Below, piece by piece: positions 43,688-54,742 of a stretch of DNA of 64,000 nucleotides. The notes beneath the pieces are model-generated. The model saw only the letters and a list, made by a program, of their open reading frames with translations. It made no database searches and was not told where the DNA came from. The position numbers and the translations under genes are program-made. The stretch is from Bacteroides finegoldii DSM 17565 (GTDB lineage Bacteria; Bacteroidota; Bacteroidia; Bacteroidales; Bacteroidaceae), in assembly GCF_000156195.1 (NCBI RefSeq), contig NZ_GG688318.1, forward strand, positions 281,289-345,288. Direction: 5' to 3'. Position 1 is the stretch's first letter; each line of letters starts with the position of its first letter.

Positions 43688-44875
43688 TTACTGTGCTGAT
43701 TCTACCAATACTACACGGTTCAGGATCGGTTGACCGAATTTATCGACACCACCACCGGCAGCAACTTTCAGTCTATCGGCAGAAATGCCATACTTCTTAA
43801 CGAGCAAATCTTTAACAACTTGTGCACGTTCCAGACTCAACTTCTGGTTGAAAGCCGGAGTACCGGTTGCAGAGTCTGCATATCCATTGATTGTGTACGT
43901 AGTATTCGGAGATTCTTTTATCTTATTAGCAAGGTATGACAAGTTCATTTCTTCTTGCGGAGACAACTTATCAGAGCCAATCTTGAAGAATACAGTACGT
44001 GGGGCAATGTTGGTATCTGCAATCACAACTTCTTCAGTGTCTTCTATTTCCACCGGTTGTTGTGCGTTAGCCAACTGCTGTTGCAACTGCAGATTAGCGG
44101 CAGCCATCGCATTCATCTGATCACGCATCTGACTTAATTCGATTTCAGAGATAATCTGTGGTACAGGACGTTGGAATCCACGAGTCGGGAAATAATAGGT
44201 TACACCTACAGTAGCACCTAAGATACCGTCATAGTCACGTTTACCTCCGTGTTCACCGTCAAACTTACCTTCCAGCCCTGTTGCACTCAATTCCAGATTC
44301 AAATCGACAGCATTCGACAAGCGGAAACGGTTGATGATACCTGCATTGAAAGTAGCCGAATTGGTATGAGGACGAGTATAGGAGTGAGCCCAACCTGCAC
44401 CGATATAAGGTATGATCTCATAAATACGATCCGGATTATATCCACCGAATAATGCATTTAAGTTAATCATCAAATCACCGTGAAGGTTCATATAATCCCA
44501 TCTCTGTTTGTAAGAACCATCTTCTCTCGGACCACCGACTACATAATCGGCCGTTTCATTCATTGTGAATCCCTTAGCTTGCAGTCCGCTGTATTGCAAA
44601 CGTACACCAAAACCCGGAGTCACCCATTTGCCGACAGATACATTAAACGTAGGAGCGACACGATCTCGGAATTTGCCGATATGGTCATTGTTGCCATACA
44701 GCACCTGAGCACCACCTCCTACAGAGAAGAACCAGTTGCTCCAGAATGGATTGGTTATTACTTGATATTTATCCTGTACCTGAATCACTTCGTATTCAGT
44801 TACCGTCATAGTCTGCTGCGCAGAAGCGACAGACGTAACGCCGGCAAAAGCCAGCAACATCAGAATCTTTTTCAT
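43688..44875 (-). CDS. OmpA-family outer membrane protein
   Basis: The 395 residues have a signal peptide (MKKILMLLAFAGVTSVASA), an N-terminal eight-strand barrel domain (FFSVGGGAQVLYGN.., GVTYYFPTRGF) and a linker with coiled-coil character (QMRDQMNAMAAANLQLQQQLANA). The C-terminal OmpA peptidoglycan-binding domain has TYTINGYADSATGTPAFNQKLSLERAQVVKDLLVKKYGISADRL. It probably tethers the outer membrane to the cell wall. It is a major surface protein type in Bacteroides. It has its own transcription unit. Confidence 0.93.
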   Translation of the reverse strand: MKKILMLLAFAGVTSVASAQQTMTVTEYEVIQVQDKYQVITNPFWSNWFFSVGGGAQVLYGNNDHIGKFRDRVAPTFNVSVGKWVTPGFGVRLQYSGLQAKGFTMNETADYVVGGPREDGSYKQRWDYMNLHGDLMINLNALFGGYNPDRIYEIIPYIGAGWAHSYTRPHTNSATFNAGIINRFRLSNAVDLNLELSATGLEGKFDGEHGGKRDYDGILGATVGVTYYFPTRGFQRPVPQIISEIELSQMRDQMNAMAAANLQLQQQLANAQQPVEIEDTEEVVIADTNIAPRTVFFKIGSDKLSPQEEMNLSYLANKIKESPNTTYTINGYADSATGTPAFNQKLSLERAQVVKDLLVKKYGISADRLKVAAGGGVDKFGQPILNRVVLVESAQ

Positions 44876-44978
44876 ATACCTAATAGTTAAGTGGTTATTT
44901 AAATCTTTTTCTTTGTTTAACTAATTAAATAACACGAACCGAACTAAAAGGTTTTATGAATAGAAAAAATAATTTGTT

Positions 44979-46880
44979 TTATTTGAATAAACGTTCGATA
45001 TCTTCCTCTTTGATCGTTGTCAACACTGTTTTCCCATCCGGGGTGTAATTCGGTGAAGGACAGGCAAAAAGATTATCGACAAGGCTTACCATCTCTTCAT
45101 TGCTCAATACTTGTCCGTAAACGATTGCCGCCGCACGCGCCAATGTTAAAGCCAATATATTTTGGATTTCTTCCTTTACATCGTTTCCTTTTTCCATTGC
45201 CGTATGCAGCATATTACGCACCAATTCAACCGGATTCAATCCTTCGATACCCGATGGAATGCCATTTATAGCATAACTTCCGCCACCTAAATTACTCAAA
45301 TCGAAACCTACCGCCGCCAAATCATCCATGATACCTTGCAACACGGCTGCTTCCGAAGCCGGCAACTGCAATATCTCCGGGAAGAGAACGCCTTGAGATA
45401 CTCCTTGTTTCTGCCGGATCTGTTCCATATAACGGTCGAAAAGTACTCGGATATGTGCCCGGTGCTGATCAATAAGCATCAAACCGGATTTCACAGAAGT
45501 CAAAATGAAGCGCCCTTTAAATTGCAAATGTTGGTTTCCTTTCTCCACCACAGGCTCATCGCCATACAAGGTCGAAGCTATGGATGTCAGCGTTTCTCCC
45601 TCTTTCTCCGTGACAAACGATTGTTGTTCACCACTAAAAGGGTTTTCCCAATCTGTCTCAGGCTCGGGCATCGGATTATTCATTTTGCTAGCCTTTGTCA
45701 ATCCCCCGTATAAATCTTCCCATTCCACTTTGGAGCGACTATATGAACCGCCACCACTGCCTCCAGCCGAAACCTTGAACGGATTATAATCTGAATTATA
45801 ATGAACTTTAGGAGGTTCGGAAGAGGTGCTCTGCTCAAATGCCGGAATATCGGGCATGTCTTCCGTATCAAAATCAATAGAAGGAATAGCGCTGAACTTA
45901 CCCAATGATTCTTTGACAGAAGCCGAAAGAATCTGCCAGATAGCCTGTTCATTCTCAAACTTGATTTCTGTTTTTGTCGGATGGATATTCACATCGATAT
46001 TAGCCGGATCTACTTCAAAATAAATGAAGTAGGAGATCTGTTCACCGGCGGGAATCAACTGCTCATAAGCTTCCATCACCGCCTTGTGAAAGTAAGGATG
46101 GCGCATATAACGTCCATTGACAAAGAAATACTGATGTGCACCTTTCTTGCGGGCAGTCTCCGGCTTAGCTACGTATCCGGAGATTTTCACCATCGTAGTA
46201 TTCACCTCTATATTCAGCAGTTGCTGATTAAGCTTTTTACCGAAAATAGCCATGATACGCTGGCGCAACGGAGATACGGGAAGATTGAAAAGTTCGGAAT
46301 CATTACTGTAAAGCGAGAAGGCAACTTCCGGATGAACGAGAGCGATCCGTTCAAATTCAGCAAGGATATTGCTCAGTTCGGTGGAATTAGCTTTCAGAAA
46401 CTTACGCCGGGCCGGCACATTAAAGAACAGATTCTTTATAGAGAAATTGCTTCCTTTAGAACAGGAAACAGCTTCCTGACTCTCCACTGTAGAGCCCGCT
46501 ATCACCAGCTTTGTCCCTAGCTCTTCTGATTCCGGACGTGTCTTCAACTCCACCTGCGCCACTGCGGCTATGGAAGCCAAAGCTTCTCCTCGAAATCCCA
46601 TCGTGCGCAAAGCAAACAAATCGGAAGCCTCACGTATTTTGGATGTAGCATGGCGTTCGAAAGAAAGACGGGCATCCGTTTCGGACATTCCCTTTCCATC
46701 ATCAATAACCTGAATACTCGTTTTTCCCGCATCAGTCACCAGCACATGTATATTTTGCGCCTCCGCATCAATTGCATTCTCCACTAGCTCTTTGACTACA
46801 GACGCCGGACGTTGTATCACTTCACCGGCAGCAATCTGATTGGCTACCGAATCCGGCAACAAATGAATAATATCGCTCAT
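44979..46880 (-). CDS. mutL: DNA mismatch repair protein MutL
   Basis: GHKL ATPase that links mismatch recognition by MutS to excision. The 633 residues have the ATP site motifs [21 protein letters not shown] and [15 protein letters not shown] in the first 120 residues and a GSKVEGR-like transducer region. After a linker with low conservation, the C-terminal dimer domain starts near residue 430. There the usual DQHAAHERIxYE endonuclease motif reads [12 protein letters not shown], so the two Glu positions are changed to Ile and Asp. This suggests an altered or absent nicking activity. It is the last gene of the minus-strand envelope cluster. Confidence 0.95.
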   Translation of the reverse strand: MSDIIHLLPDSVANQIAAGEVIQRPASVVKELVENAIDAEAQNIHVLVTDAGKTSIQVIDDGKGMSETDARLSFERHATSKIREASDLFALRTMGFRGEALASIAAVAQVELKTRPESEELGTKLVIAGSTVESQEAVSCSKGSNFSIKNLFFNVPARRKFLKANSTELSNILAEFERIALVHPEVAFSLYSNDSELFNLPVSPLRQRIMAIFGKKLNQQLLNIEVNTTMVKISGYVAKPETARKKGAHQYFFVNGRYMRHPYFHKAVMEAYEQLIPAGEQISYFIYFEVDPANIDVNIHPTKTEIKFENEQAIWQILSASVKESLGKFSAIPSIDFDTEDMPDIPAFEQSTSSEPPKVHYNSDYNPFKVSAGGSGGGSYSRSKVEWEDLYGGLTKASKMNNPMPEPETDWENPFSGEQQSFVTEKEGETLTSIASTLYGDEPVVEKGNQHLQFKGRFILTSVKSGLMLIDQHRAHIRVLFDRYMEQIRQKQGVSQGVLFPEILQLPASEAAVLQGIMDDLAAVGFDLSNLGGGSYAINGIPSGIEGLNPVELVRNMLHTAMEKGNDVKEEIQNILALTLARAAAIVYGQVLSNEEMVSLVDNLFACPSPNYTPDGKTVLTTIKEEDIERLFK

Positions 46881-46889
46881 ACTTCGTAA

Positions 46890-47003
46890 ATTAACAATTA
46901 AAAATTAAAAGCCGGAAATCGTATTCCGTCAATTCAATGTTACAGCCGTTCAAATAAATATCCAGTACCTTTCTCTTCTTTAATTTTTAATTTATAATCT
47001 TTA
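46890..47003. repeat. AT-rich inverted sequence between mutL and the small membrane gene
   Basis: AATTAAAAATTAAAAG near 46896-46911 is mirrored by CTTTAATTTTTAATTT near 46977-46996. It is a common kind of intergenic hairpin in Bacteroides. It may shape mRNA ends; no promoter box is evident. Confidence 0.4.
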
Positions 47004-47004
47004 A

Positions 47005-47304
47005 TTAAAAACTCCAGCTTCCTGTTGCTAAATAATGCCACAGATAGAGAAGAAAGGCAATGATAATCAATATGATTCCGAAAGAGATCGGCTTGCGACC
47101 ACTTGCTTTTCTTCTTTTCAAGTGGGTAGTTCCTTCGATAAACTTACCACGGATATCTTCCGGATTAAATTCTTTCTCCGGCAACATCCCCAAGTCGCGT
47201 TTAGCGTTCTCTTCCATCTTGGCGAGTTTCTCTTTACGCTCGTCTACATAAATGTATTGATGATTAAAGCCACGGGGTTTCCTCATCGAATTAAACATTC
47301 CCAT
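47005..47304 (-). CDS. Small membrane protein of unknown function
   Basis: The 99 residues have a basic, charged N-terminal two-thirds (MGMFNSMRKPRGFNHQYIYVDERKEKLAKMEE) and one C-terminal membrane helix (about 77-95, ISFGIILIIIAFLLYLWHYLA), so it is likely tail-anchored in the inner membrane. It is placed between the OstA-like gene (4 bp) and mutL, which suggests an envelope role. The family is not recognised, though I believe similar genes accompany mutL in other Bacteroides. Confidence 0.8.
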   Translation of the reverse strand: MGMFNSMRKPRGFNHQYIYVDERKEKLAKMEENAKRDLGMLPEKEFNPEDIRGKFIEGTTHLKRRKASGRKPISFGIILIIIAFLLYLWHYLATGSWSF

Positions 47305-47308
47305 ACTG

Positions 47309-49012
47309 CTACATATTAATTAAGTTACGCTTATCTGTCTTTGGACGCCTGTCAGTAGTCGGTTTCAACGTTTCTCCCGCACGTTTGCCACGCCAGTTGA
47401 AAATATCGTCTTTATTCAACGGACGGACATAGTCAAACCAGGAAAAAGTAGGGAGACGCAGTTTGTCAGGAGGGATTTGGTCCATCGGATACATCGTTCC
47501 GTTAGATTTGCCGACAAACAGCCCTTTTTCCATTTTCTTATCCTTCATATAAAGATGGAGCACGCTGCCCTCCAAACAGTTAAATCCCGTCATGGTACTG
47601 TCTTTCTCTTCCGGATAGAAAGCCGTTTGCACATTACCGACTACCTCGATATGACGCATATCACCATTTATGAAATAAGCCTTCATCTCCTTTCCGGACA
47701 CTTGATTATAGTGAATGGAATCCTTCATCTCCACCGTTAATGCCTGATTGATGATATGTGCCCAATCAATAGTACTGTCGTTCATATAAATCTTGATTTC
47801 CTCACCTAATAACTGCTGACCGTCATTCCACAGAATCGGATCGGTATACATGGTCATACAAGAATCTTTCGAATTATAAACCAGTGAATCGCATACTCCT
47901 TGCACGTCTGTACGATACATACGTACTTTATGATAAGCTTTCATTAAACGATACAACGAGTCGGTATTCAGATTGTAAGACACTAGCTGCAAAGTATCTC
48001 CGTGCATAAAGAGGCTATCCCCCTGTGAGTAGTCGATAGCCACAGCCCGTTTTGTTGCGAAGGCGGAGTCAGTCAATTCATTGTAGAAACAATAATCTCC
48101 TGTCAGCATATTCTTATTGATGGCATCCGTCATCTTCACATTGTCGAACGCTTCTCCATAACCGGCAACACGGTCGTAGAACAGACTGTCGCCCACCAAT
48201 TTCTTTCCTTGATTGGTCAGAATGGAACGGTCCAACAGTTCGGCTTGCTCGGTCAATGTATTATAGAATCCACGCTCGGAGTAGATATGGTTATTGTCAC
48301 TAACGATGTTTGAAGGACCGAGAATAACTGCGATTTTGTTCTCTGTATTATACCTTAATGTATCGGAAGTCAATACAAACTTCGGGTTAACCAATTTCAC
48401 GTCATGATTAAACACCGACTGTTTGGTAGCAGGACTATACTCCCCCCAATCGGAAGTCAGCACATTCTCTTCATCCATCAAAGTTCCTCCCTCGAAGTAA
48501 TACCCGAGATCATAAAGACGGTCATAATTCAAGCTATCCGTCAGCAAAGTCGTATTACGGTTAATCATTTTCACGTTTTCACGGAGTTGCGCAATCTGCG
48601 TCATTCCGTCGTAATATAGATAATCACCGTAGATGAATAAGGTGTCTCCCTGCTCCATACGAACATTACTGAAAGCCTCTACAGAATTGGTTTTCTCAAA
48701 AATCAGCGCACTGTCACAATACATATACATACTGTCATGGCGCATTTTCACATTACCGATCAGTACTTGCACGTCCGGACGAGACAGTTTATCCGCCTGT
48801 CCCTCATCCGCATGAAGCAAATAAACCTTTGTCTTTTTATTTTCCGGCTGCTTCTTACTTTCCGACTGTTGCTTATTCGCCGGTTGTTGTTTCTTGTCTG
48901 CCGGTTTCTTGGGATTTTGCGCCACAAGACATACGCCAAACAGGCATAGAAAGCCTATAAGGAGCCATCTATGCCTGTCTTGTTGTTTATCTTTCTTATT
49001 TCGTTTCAGCAT
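47309..49012 (-). CDS. OstA/LptA-like periplasmic protein
   Basis: The 567 residues have an N-terminal membrane or signal segment (about 15-31), then a Lys/Gln-rich stretch (KKPADKKQQPANKQQSESKK). The long OstA-like domain made of short beta repeats follows (DVQVLIGNVKMRHDSMYMYCDSALIFEKTNSVEAFSNVRMEQGDTLFIYGDYLYYDG). LptA/OstA proteins carry lipopolysaccharide across the periplasm. This protein is larger than LptA, and Bacteroidota members of this class are assigned by domain only. It lies in an operon with SurA-like chaperones, which agrees with outer-membrane biogenesis. Confidence 0.85.
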   Translation of the reverse strand: MLKRNKKDKQQDRHRWLLIGFLCLFGVCLVAQNPKKPADKKQQPANKQQSESKKQPENKKTKVYLLHADEGQADKLSRPDVQVLIGNVKMRHDSMYMYCDSALIFEKTNSVEAFSNVRMEQGDTLFIYGDYLYYDGMTQIAQLRENVKMINRNTTLLTDSLNYDRLYDLGYYFEGGTLMDEENVLTSDWGEYSPATKQSVFNHDVKLVNPKFVLTSDTLRYNTENKIAVILGPSNIVSDNNHIYSERGFYNTLTEQAELLDRSILTNQGKKLVGDSLFYDRVAGYGEAFDNVKMTDAINKNMLTGDYCFYNELTDSAFATKRAVAIDYSQGDSLFMHGDTLQLVSYNLNTDSLYRLMKAYHKVRMYRTDVQGVCDSLVYNSKDSCMTMYTDPILWNDGQQLLGEEIKIYMNDSTIDWAHIINQALTVEMKDSIHYNQVSGKEMKAYFINGDMRHIEVVGNVQTAFYPEEKDSTMTGFNCLEGSVLHLYMKDKKMEKGLFVGKSNGTMYPMDQIPPDKLRLPTFSWFDYVRPLNKDDIFNWRGKRAGETLKPTTDRRPKTDKRNLINM

Positions 49013-49033
49013 ATAAAATCAAGCTGTTAAACA

Positions 49034-50416
49034 TCAATCCTTCTTCACCCAACCCGGGTATTTGAAGTCACACTTCTGCCAGTTTTCGTTGATACGTACA
49101 TAGGTATGTTTCTGTTTGTCCAGAATCCATTTTTGTAACATCTCTTCACGACGCTTATCCATTACAATTTCTTTCAAGTCCTGATAGTCTTCCGCAATGG
49201 TAGCCTTATGACCATTGATCTTTGTTTTCAACTTCACGATTGCACAAACTTCTTTTCCATCCTTCTCGTTTATCATTGTAAAGGCTTTTGAAATTTCTCC
49301 CACATTCATCTTGTCCACAACTTTGGCAACGTCCTGTGGAAGATCCTGCATCTGGAACTTAGAAGTAGTAATACCCGAGTGCTCATTAACATTCACCATG
49401 ATACCATGGTTGTTACGGGTATCCTTATCTTGTGAGATAACGGCTGCTGCTTCATCAAAAGAAAATTTGTTCGCACGGATATCGTCAGCAATAGAATCCA
49501 GACGTGCGCAAGCTTCGGTCAGTTCTTTCTCCGATACTTTCGGACGCAACAGGATGTGGCGGGTATTCACACGGTCACCGCGCTTTTCAATCAACTGAAT
49601 GATGTGATAACCAAATTCCGACTCCACGATCTTGGAAACCTTCTTCGGATCCTGCAAGCTGAATGCTACATTCGCATAGGCCGGATCCATCATACCGCGT
49701 CCCATAAATCCACACTCACCACCTTTGATGGCAGAAGCTTTATCCTCAGAATACAAACGCGCCAATGTAGAGAAGTCAATTTCCCCTTTTGTCACACGGT
49801 CTGTGTAGTCACGCAATTTCTTCTTCACATCTTCAATTTCCGAGATAGGAATCTTCGGTTGCAACGTGATAATCTGCACTTCCACCTGTGTCGGGATATA
49901 AGGAATGCTATCCTGCGGAAGATCTTTGAAGTAACGGCGTACTTCCGCCGGAGTCACCTTGATCTCTCCCACCAATTTCTGCTGCATCTTCTGCACTGTC
50001 AACCCGTCACGCGCATTATCACGCAAAGTTTCGCGAATCTGTGTCGAAGTCTTATTGAAGTATTCCTCCATTTTTTCTTTTGAACCGATCTGCTGGATAT
50101 ACATATTGGTCATCATATCTACACGCTGGATGATCTCCGCTTCGGAAACCTCAATACTATCCAACTTAGCTTGATGCAAAAATAACTTCTGCACGGCAAT
50201 CTCTTCAGGAATCACACAATACGGATCGCCTTCGAATCTGCGTCCATTATACAGGGCATCCATACGAGCCTCTTCTACATCTGATTTCAAAATAGCTTCG
50301 TCACCTACTACCCAAACTACTTCATCAACCACATTATCCTGAGCATAAGTTGCCACATTAGCAAATACTGCCAAGACAAGGGTAACAACAAATCTAAAGT
50401 TCACAAACTTCTTCAT
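49034..50416 (-). CDS. SurA-like periplasmic peptidyl-prolyl isomerase/chaperone
   Basis: The 460 residues have a signal peptide (MKKFVNFRFVVTLVLAVFANVATYAQ), a SurA N-terminal chaperone domain (VVDEVVWVVGDEAILKSDVEE) and two parvulin domains. The first contains FSTLARLYSEDKASAIKGGECGFMGRG and the second TRHILLRPKVSEKELTEACARLDSIADDIRANKFSFDEAAAVISQD. It helps fold outer-membrane proteins. First of three SurA-related genes read in reverse order 52876 to 49034, with 9 bp to its upstream neighbour. Confidence 0.93.
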   Translation of the reverse strand: MKKFVNFRFVVTLVLAVFANVATYAQDNVVDEVVWVVGDEAILKSDVEEARMDALYNGRRFEGDPYCVIPEEIAVQKLFLHQAKLDSIEVSEAEIIQRVDMMTNMYIQQIGSKEKMEEYFNKTSTQIRETLRDNARDGLTVQKMQQKLVGEIKVTPAEVRRYFKDLPQDSIPYIPTQVEVQIITLQPKIPISEIEDVKKKLRDYTDRVTKGEIDFSTLARLYSEDKASAIKGGECGFMGRGMMDPAYANVAFSLQDPKKVSKIVESEFGYHIIQLIEKRGDRVNTRHILLRPKVSEKELTEACARLDSIADDIRANKFSFDEAAAVISQDKDTRNNHGIMVNVNEHSGITTSKFQMQDLPQDVAKVVDKMNVGEISKAFTMINEKDGKEVCAIVKLKTKINGHKATIAEDYQDLKEIVMDKRREEMLQKWILDKQKHTYVRINENWQKCDFKYPGWVKKD

Positions 50417-50425
50417 TCTTTGTAT

Positions 50426-51277
50426 TTAATAATTATATATAATCTTCTTCTTGCTTACTGCCTGCTGATAGAGATCATTCTTCACCCGTTCCATAAAATC
50501 TACCCGCTTTTGATTGACCAGCAGGTCTTTCACTTCCGGACGGGCAAACTCATACGGTTTTTCCTCTCCCGCTCCACGATAATCACTCACATTCAGGAAA
50601 TAACAGAATGCCGTATCTTTCAATTCTATCTGACGGTGTTTATTCACATATTCTTCCGGAGCTTCCACTTTCAACGGAATCATATCCAACACATCCGTCA
50701 CGGATACCCATTTGTCGTAAAAGTACTCATATTTCACCGCATTCTGCAAACTATATTTTTCAAGACTTTCAATAGCATCCTGTTTATCAGATTTATACCA
50801 CCTGCGCACATTATTCAGTTGGGGAGCCGTCAACGGCACTTTGATAAACAACCCCTTAATCAACGGATTCTCCAATTTGAACAGTTCCTTGTTCTGTCCG
50901 TAATAATCCGTAATTTCTTGTTCGGAGATATCATTCGTCAACTTCTGGTTTATCAATTCTTGCTGATAAGTATGCATAATCAACGCTTTCCGATAATTTT
51001 CCACCAGTTTGTCCACATCGACATTGTCCGGAATATTGTTTGCCGCTTTTTCATACAATAAGATCTCTTCCGTCCAGCTACGAATATAATGCTCGGTGAA
51101 GAGAATACTATCATCTTTTGACAACCCGACAGGAAGCACGGACATCAAATCTTCTTTATACAAAAAGTTACCGTCCACCTCTACCAAAGGAGTCTTTCCT
51201 TTGTGGTCGCGCTGTTCCTTGCACGCCCCACAACCGAGAAGGGTAATCAGTAAGAGGACTAATATTCGCATTGTCAA
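50426..51277 (-). CDS. SurA-N-like lipoprotein without isomerase domain
   Basis: The 283 residues have a lipoprotein signal ending LITLLGCGACKEQ, with the lipidated Cys in LLGC. The start may be M3. The body resembles the SurA N-terminal chaperone domain (PLVEVDGNFLYKEDLMSVLP..DSILFTEHYIRSWTEEILLYEKA, then NQKLTNDISEQEITDYYGQNKELFKLENP). No parvulin domain follows. It is probably a membrane-bound helper of the neighbouring PPIases. Confidence 0.85.
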   Translation of the reverse strand: MTMRILVLLLITLLGCGACKEQRDHKGKTPLVEVDGNFLYKEDLMSVLPVGLSKDDSILFTEHYIRSWTEEILLYEKAANNIPDNVDVDKLVENYRKALIMHTYQQELINQKLTNDISEQEITDYYGQNKELFKLENPLIKGLFIKVPLTAPQLNNVRRWYKSDKQDAIESLEKYSLQNAVKYEYFYDKWVSVTDVLDMIPLKVEAPEEYVNKHRQIELKDTAFCYFLNVSDYRGAGEEKPYEFARPEVKDLLVNQKRVDFMERVKNDLYQQAVSKKKIIYNY

Positions 51278-51325
51278 CTGAAATCTACTTATTTAAGGTA
51301 CGAAGATAGTGAATAATCGGTTACA

Positions 51326-52876
51326 TCAGTTATTATTAACTGTTTTTAAAACCTCTTGGTTTATTTCAACCTTACCAGACTCCCTCAATTCCCGCGTCCA
51401 GCACGTGTCAAGATAGGTTCTATAATCCTTCCGCACCCGGTCTATTACTTCCCGATAATCATCCGGACCTTTCTGCTTTTTGCCGACAACTATAGTAAAA
51501 GGATAAGACAATAAAGGTTCAAAATCTCCGCTCTTAAAAACTAGTTTATTGACATATTTATTCTCTCCGTCGGCAAACGTTCCCTGTTCAATCTGTATCT
51601 TTTCCGCTCCGGATGTATTAAAAGTTTGCCGGAGCTTATCCATCCATTCATCAGCGGGTAACTTCTTCAACATCTTTTTTGCCCGCTTCGCAATCTTTTT
51701 ATCGGCACAGTGAAGAACAACACCTTTGTAGCGAGGGTTATCCCATTGGTAATCAGATGAATGAAATTTAAAGTAAGTAGCCAATCCGACCCGATCATTC
51801 ATTGCAGGCAACTCCACTTTCTGCCGTGTCATTTCCTTTATAAGATAATCTTCATCCGCCTTTTGCAATGCGTACCGAGCCTCCGGATATTTTTTATCTA
51901 ATTTTTTACTTTCATAGTCCAATAGAGACTTTGCTACAAATTCCTCAAGTTGACGTTTCACAGTCATAGGATGGGAAGCAGCAAATTGTTTGAACCGACC
52001 TCCTGTATACTCCTGCCCATCAATAGCAAACAATGTCCGTTCCGTATCTCCTTTTGTCAACAGTTCCTCTATACCTGTCTGATTCGGAGTATACCTCCAC
52101 TCCCTTTTCAGTCGCTCTATTACTTTTCCGATCCCCTGATTCCGAATTTCCTTATGCAATATGCGCTGTACAATTCCATCGACTACGTCCTCATACACAG
52201 GCAACTCCTTCCTATCCATGACCTTCAGAATATGGATTCCCGCAGGAGTAAAAAACGGTTCGGAGATTTCTCCCTTCGACAAAGCAAAAGCAATATTTTC
52301 AAACTCAACAGTAGTTTGCAATCCTCCAATCCAACGGTTTTGCCTATCATCCGAATAACATTTCACCAAAGCAGAGAAATCCAATCCGGGCTGATTCCGG
52401 ATAGCCTGATAAATAGAGTCCATCCGAGCTTTTTCTTCTTCCAAATGTCGGGAAGTTATTGTCTGTGGTAAATACTTAAAAATCTGCATTACTTGCACTT
52501 GCCCAGTACGTGCTTTCAGTGCCATTTTCTGATAGGAAACACGAACGCAGCTATCTACCGTCTGTTTATCAACCAGACAATCCTCCATCAACTTAATCCG
52601 ATTCTCTTCTTGTTGTTTGCGAAAGGCAGCAGTTGTATCAAGTCTGATAGCTTTAGCAGCTTCAACTTTCTGTATTGCCTGAGAAAACAGCAGTGCATAT
52701 TCTTTAGGGGAAAGATCCCTCCCCCCACCTGCCCTATAATGATGATACGAATATTCAAATTCCGAACGGGAAACCTCTCTCCCGTTAACACGCATCAGCA
52801 CAGGATTTTCCTGCGCAAAAGCCAGAATTCCCAAAAGACAGGCACATAGTGGCAACAAACATCTATTCATCATCAA
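51326..52876 (-). CDS. Periplasmic parvulin-type peptidyl-prolyl isomerase
   Basis: The 516 residues have a signal peptide (MNRCLLPLCACLLGILAFAQ). The N-terminal SurA-like part is NPVLMRVNGREVSRSEFEYSYHHYRAGGG, and a parvulin domain at about 125-240 includes PGLDFSALVKCYSDDRQNRWIGGLQTTVEFENIAFALSKGEISEPFFTPAGIHILKV. A long C-terminal region has no further clear isomerase domain. The start could be either of the first three ATGs. First gene of the envelope cluster, 49 bp before the lipoprotein gene. Confidence 0.9.
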   Translation of the reverse strand: MMMNRCLLPLCACLLGILAFAQENPVLMRVNGREVSRSEFEYSYHHYRAGGGRDLSPKEYALLFSQAIQKVEAAKAIRLDTTAAFRKQQEENRIKLMEDCLVDKQTVDSCVRVSYQKMALKARTGQVQVMQIFKYLPQTITSRHLEEEKARMDSIYQAIRNQPGLDFSALVKCYSDDRQNRWIGGLQTTVEFENIAFALSKGEISEPFFTPAGIHILKVMDRKELPVYEDVVDGIVQRILHKEIRNQGIGKVIERLKREWRYTPNQTGIEELLTKGDTERTLFAIDGQEYTGGRFKQFAASHPMTVKRQLEEFVAKSLLDYESKKLDKKYPEARYALQKADEDYLIKEMTRQKVELPAMNDRVGLATYFKFHSSDYQWDNPRYKGVVLHCADKKIAKRAKKMLKKLPADEWMDKLRQTFNTSGAEKIQIEQGTFADGENKYVNKLVFKSGDFEPLLSYPFTIVVGKKQKGPDDYREVIDRVRKDYRTYLDTCWTRELRESGKVEINQEVLKTVNNN

Positions 52877-52888
52877 TTCTCATTTTAC

Positions 52889-52970
52889 AAACAATAAACG
52901 GTGAGCAGCGAACATCTGCTGATTCATACAGCCTGTTCACCGTTCACCGTTAACAGTTCACCGTTTATAT
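52889..52970 (-). terminator. Hairpin after guaB
   Basis: ATAAACGGTGA (52895-52905) is the inverse of TCACCGTTTAT (52959-52969), an 11-bp outer stem. An inner GAACA/TGTTC pairing and three copies of TTCACCGTT lie between. On the minus strand it is followed by TGTTTGT. It probably ends guaB transcription. Confidence 0.6.
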
Positions 52971-52973
52971 TTA

Positions 52974-54464
<1,491 letters not shown>

Positions 54465-54481
54465 TTAAAATTTATTGCGTG

Positions 54482-54513
54482 CAAATATACGGTTTTTATT
54501 CAAAATGCGCAAA
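54482..54513 (-). promoter_or_regulatory. Promoter of guaB
   Basis: On the minus strand TTTG (54510-54513) is 20 bp from TATATTTG (54482-54489), a match to the Bacteroides promoter. The -7 box ends 30 bp before the start codon. Confidence 0.72.
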
Positions 54514-54625
54514 CTGTGCGCCAGAATATTTAACGAGGGGGCTAATTAATACTTATCAGAAAGAATTGCTTTAAAAGAACACATTCAAAGAACCGAATTA
54601 AAGAACAACTTTAAAAAACAAGATT

Positions 54626-54742
54626 ATGGAAAGACAGATTTTTATTAATGAGATGCAAGCTCGTTTCAATTTAAGAAAACCACCTAGCAAGAAGCCAACC
54701 AATCTCTATTTAACGTGGGTTCGAAATAAAATCAAAAAATAG
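54626..54742 (+). pseudogene. N-terminal remnant of a tyrosine recombinase
   Basis: The ATG at 54626 opens MERQIFINEMQARFNLRKPP, continuing KKPTNLYL. This resembles the arm-type DNA-binding N-terminus of Bacteroides tyrosine recombinases, which continue with VVRINGKQ-like residues. The sequence meets the IS982 inverted repeat at 54711, and the frame then ends after nine residues of IS sequence at 54742. No other part of a recombinase is found beyond the IS, so the rest was deleted. The family call rests on short similarity. Confidence 0.45.
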
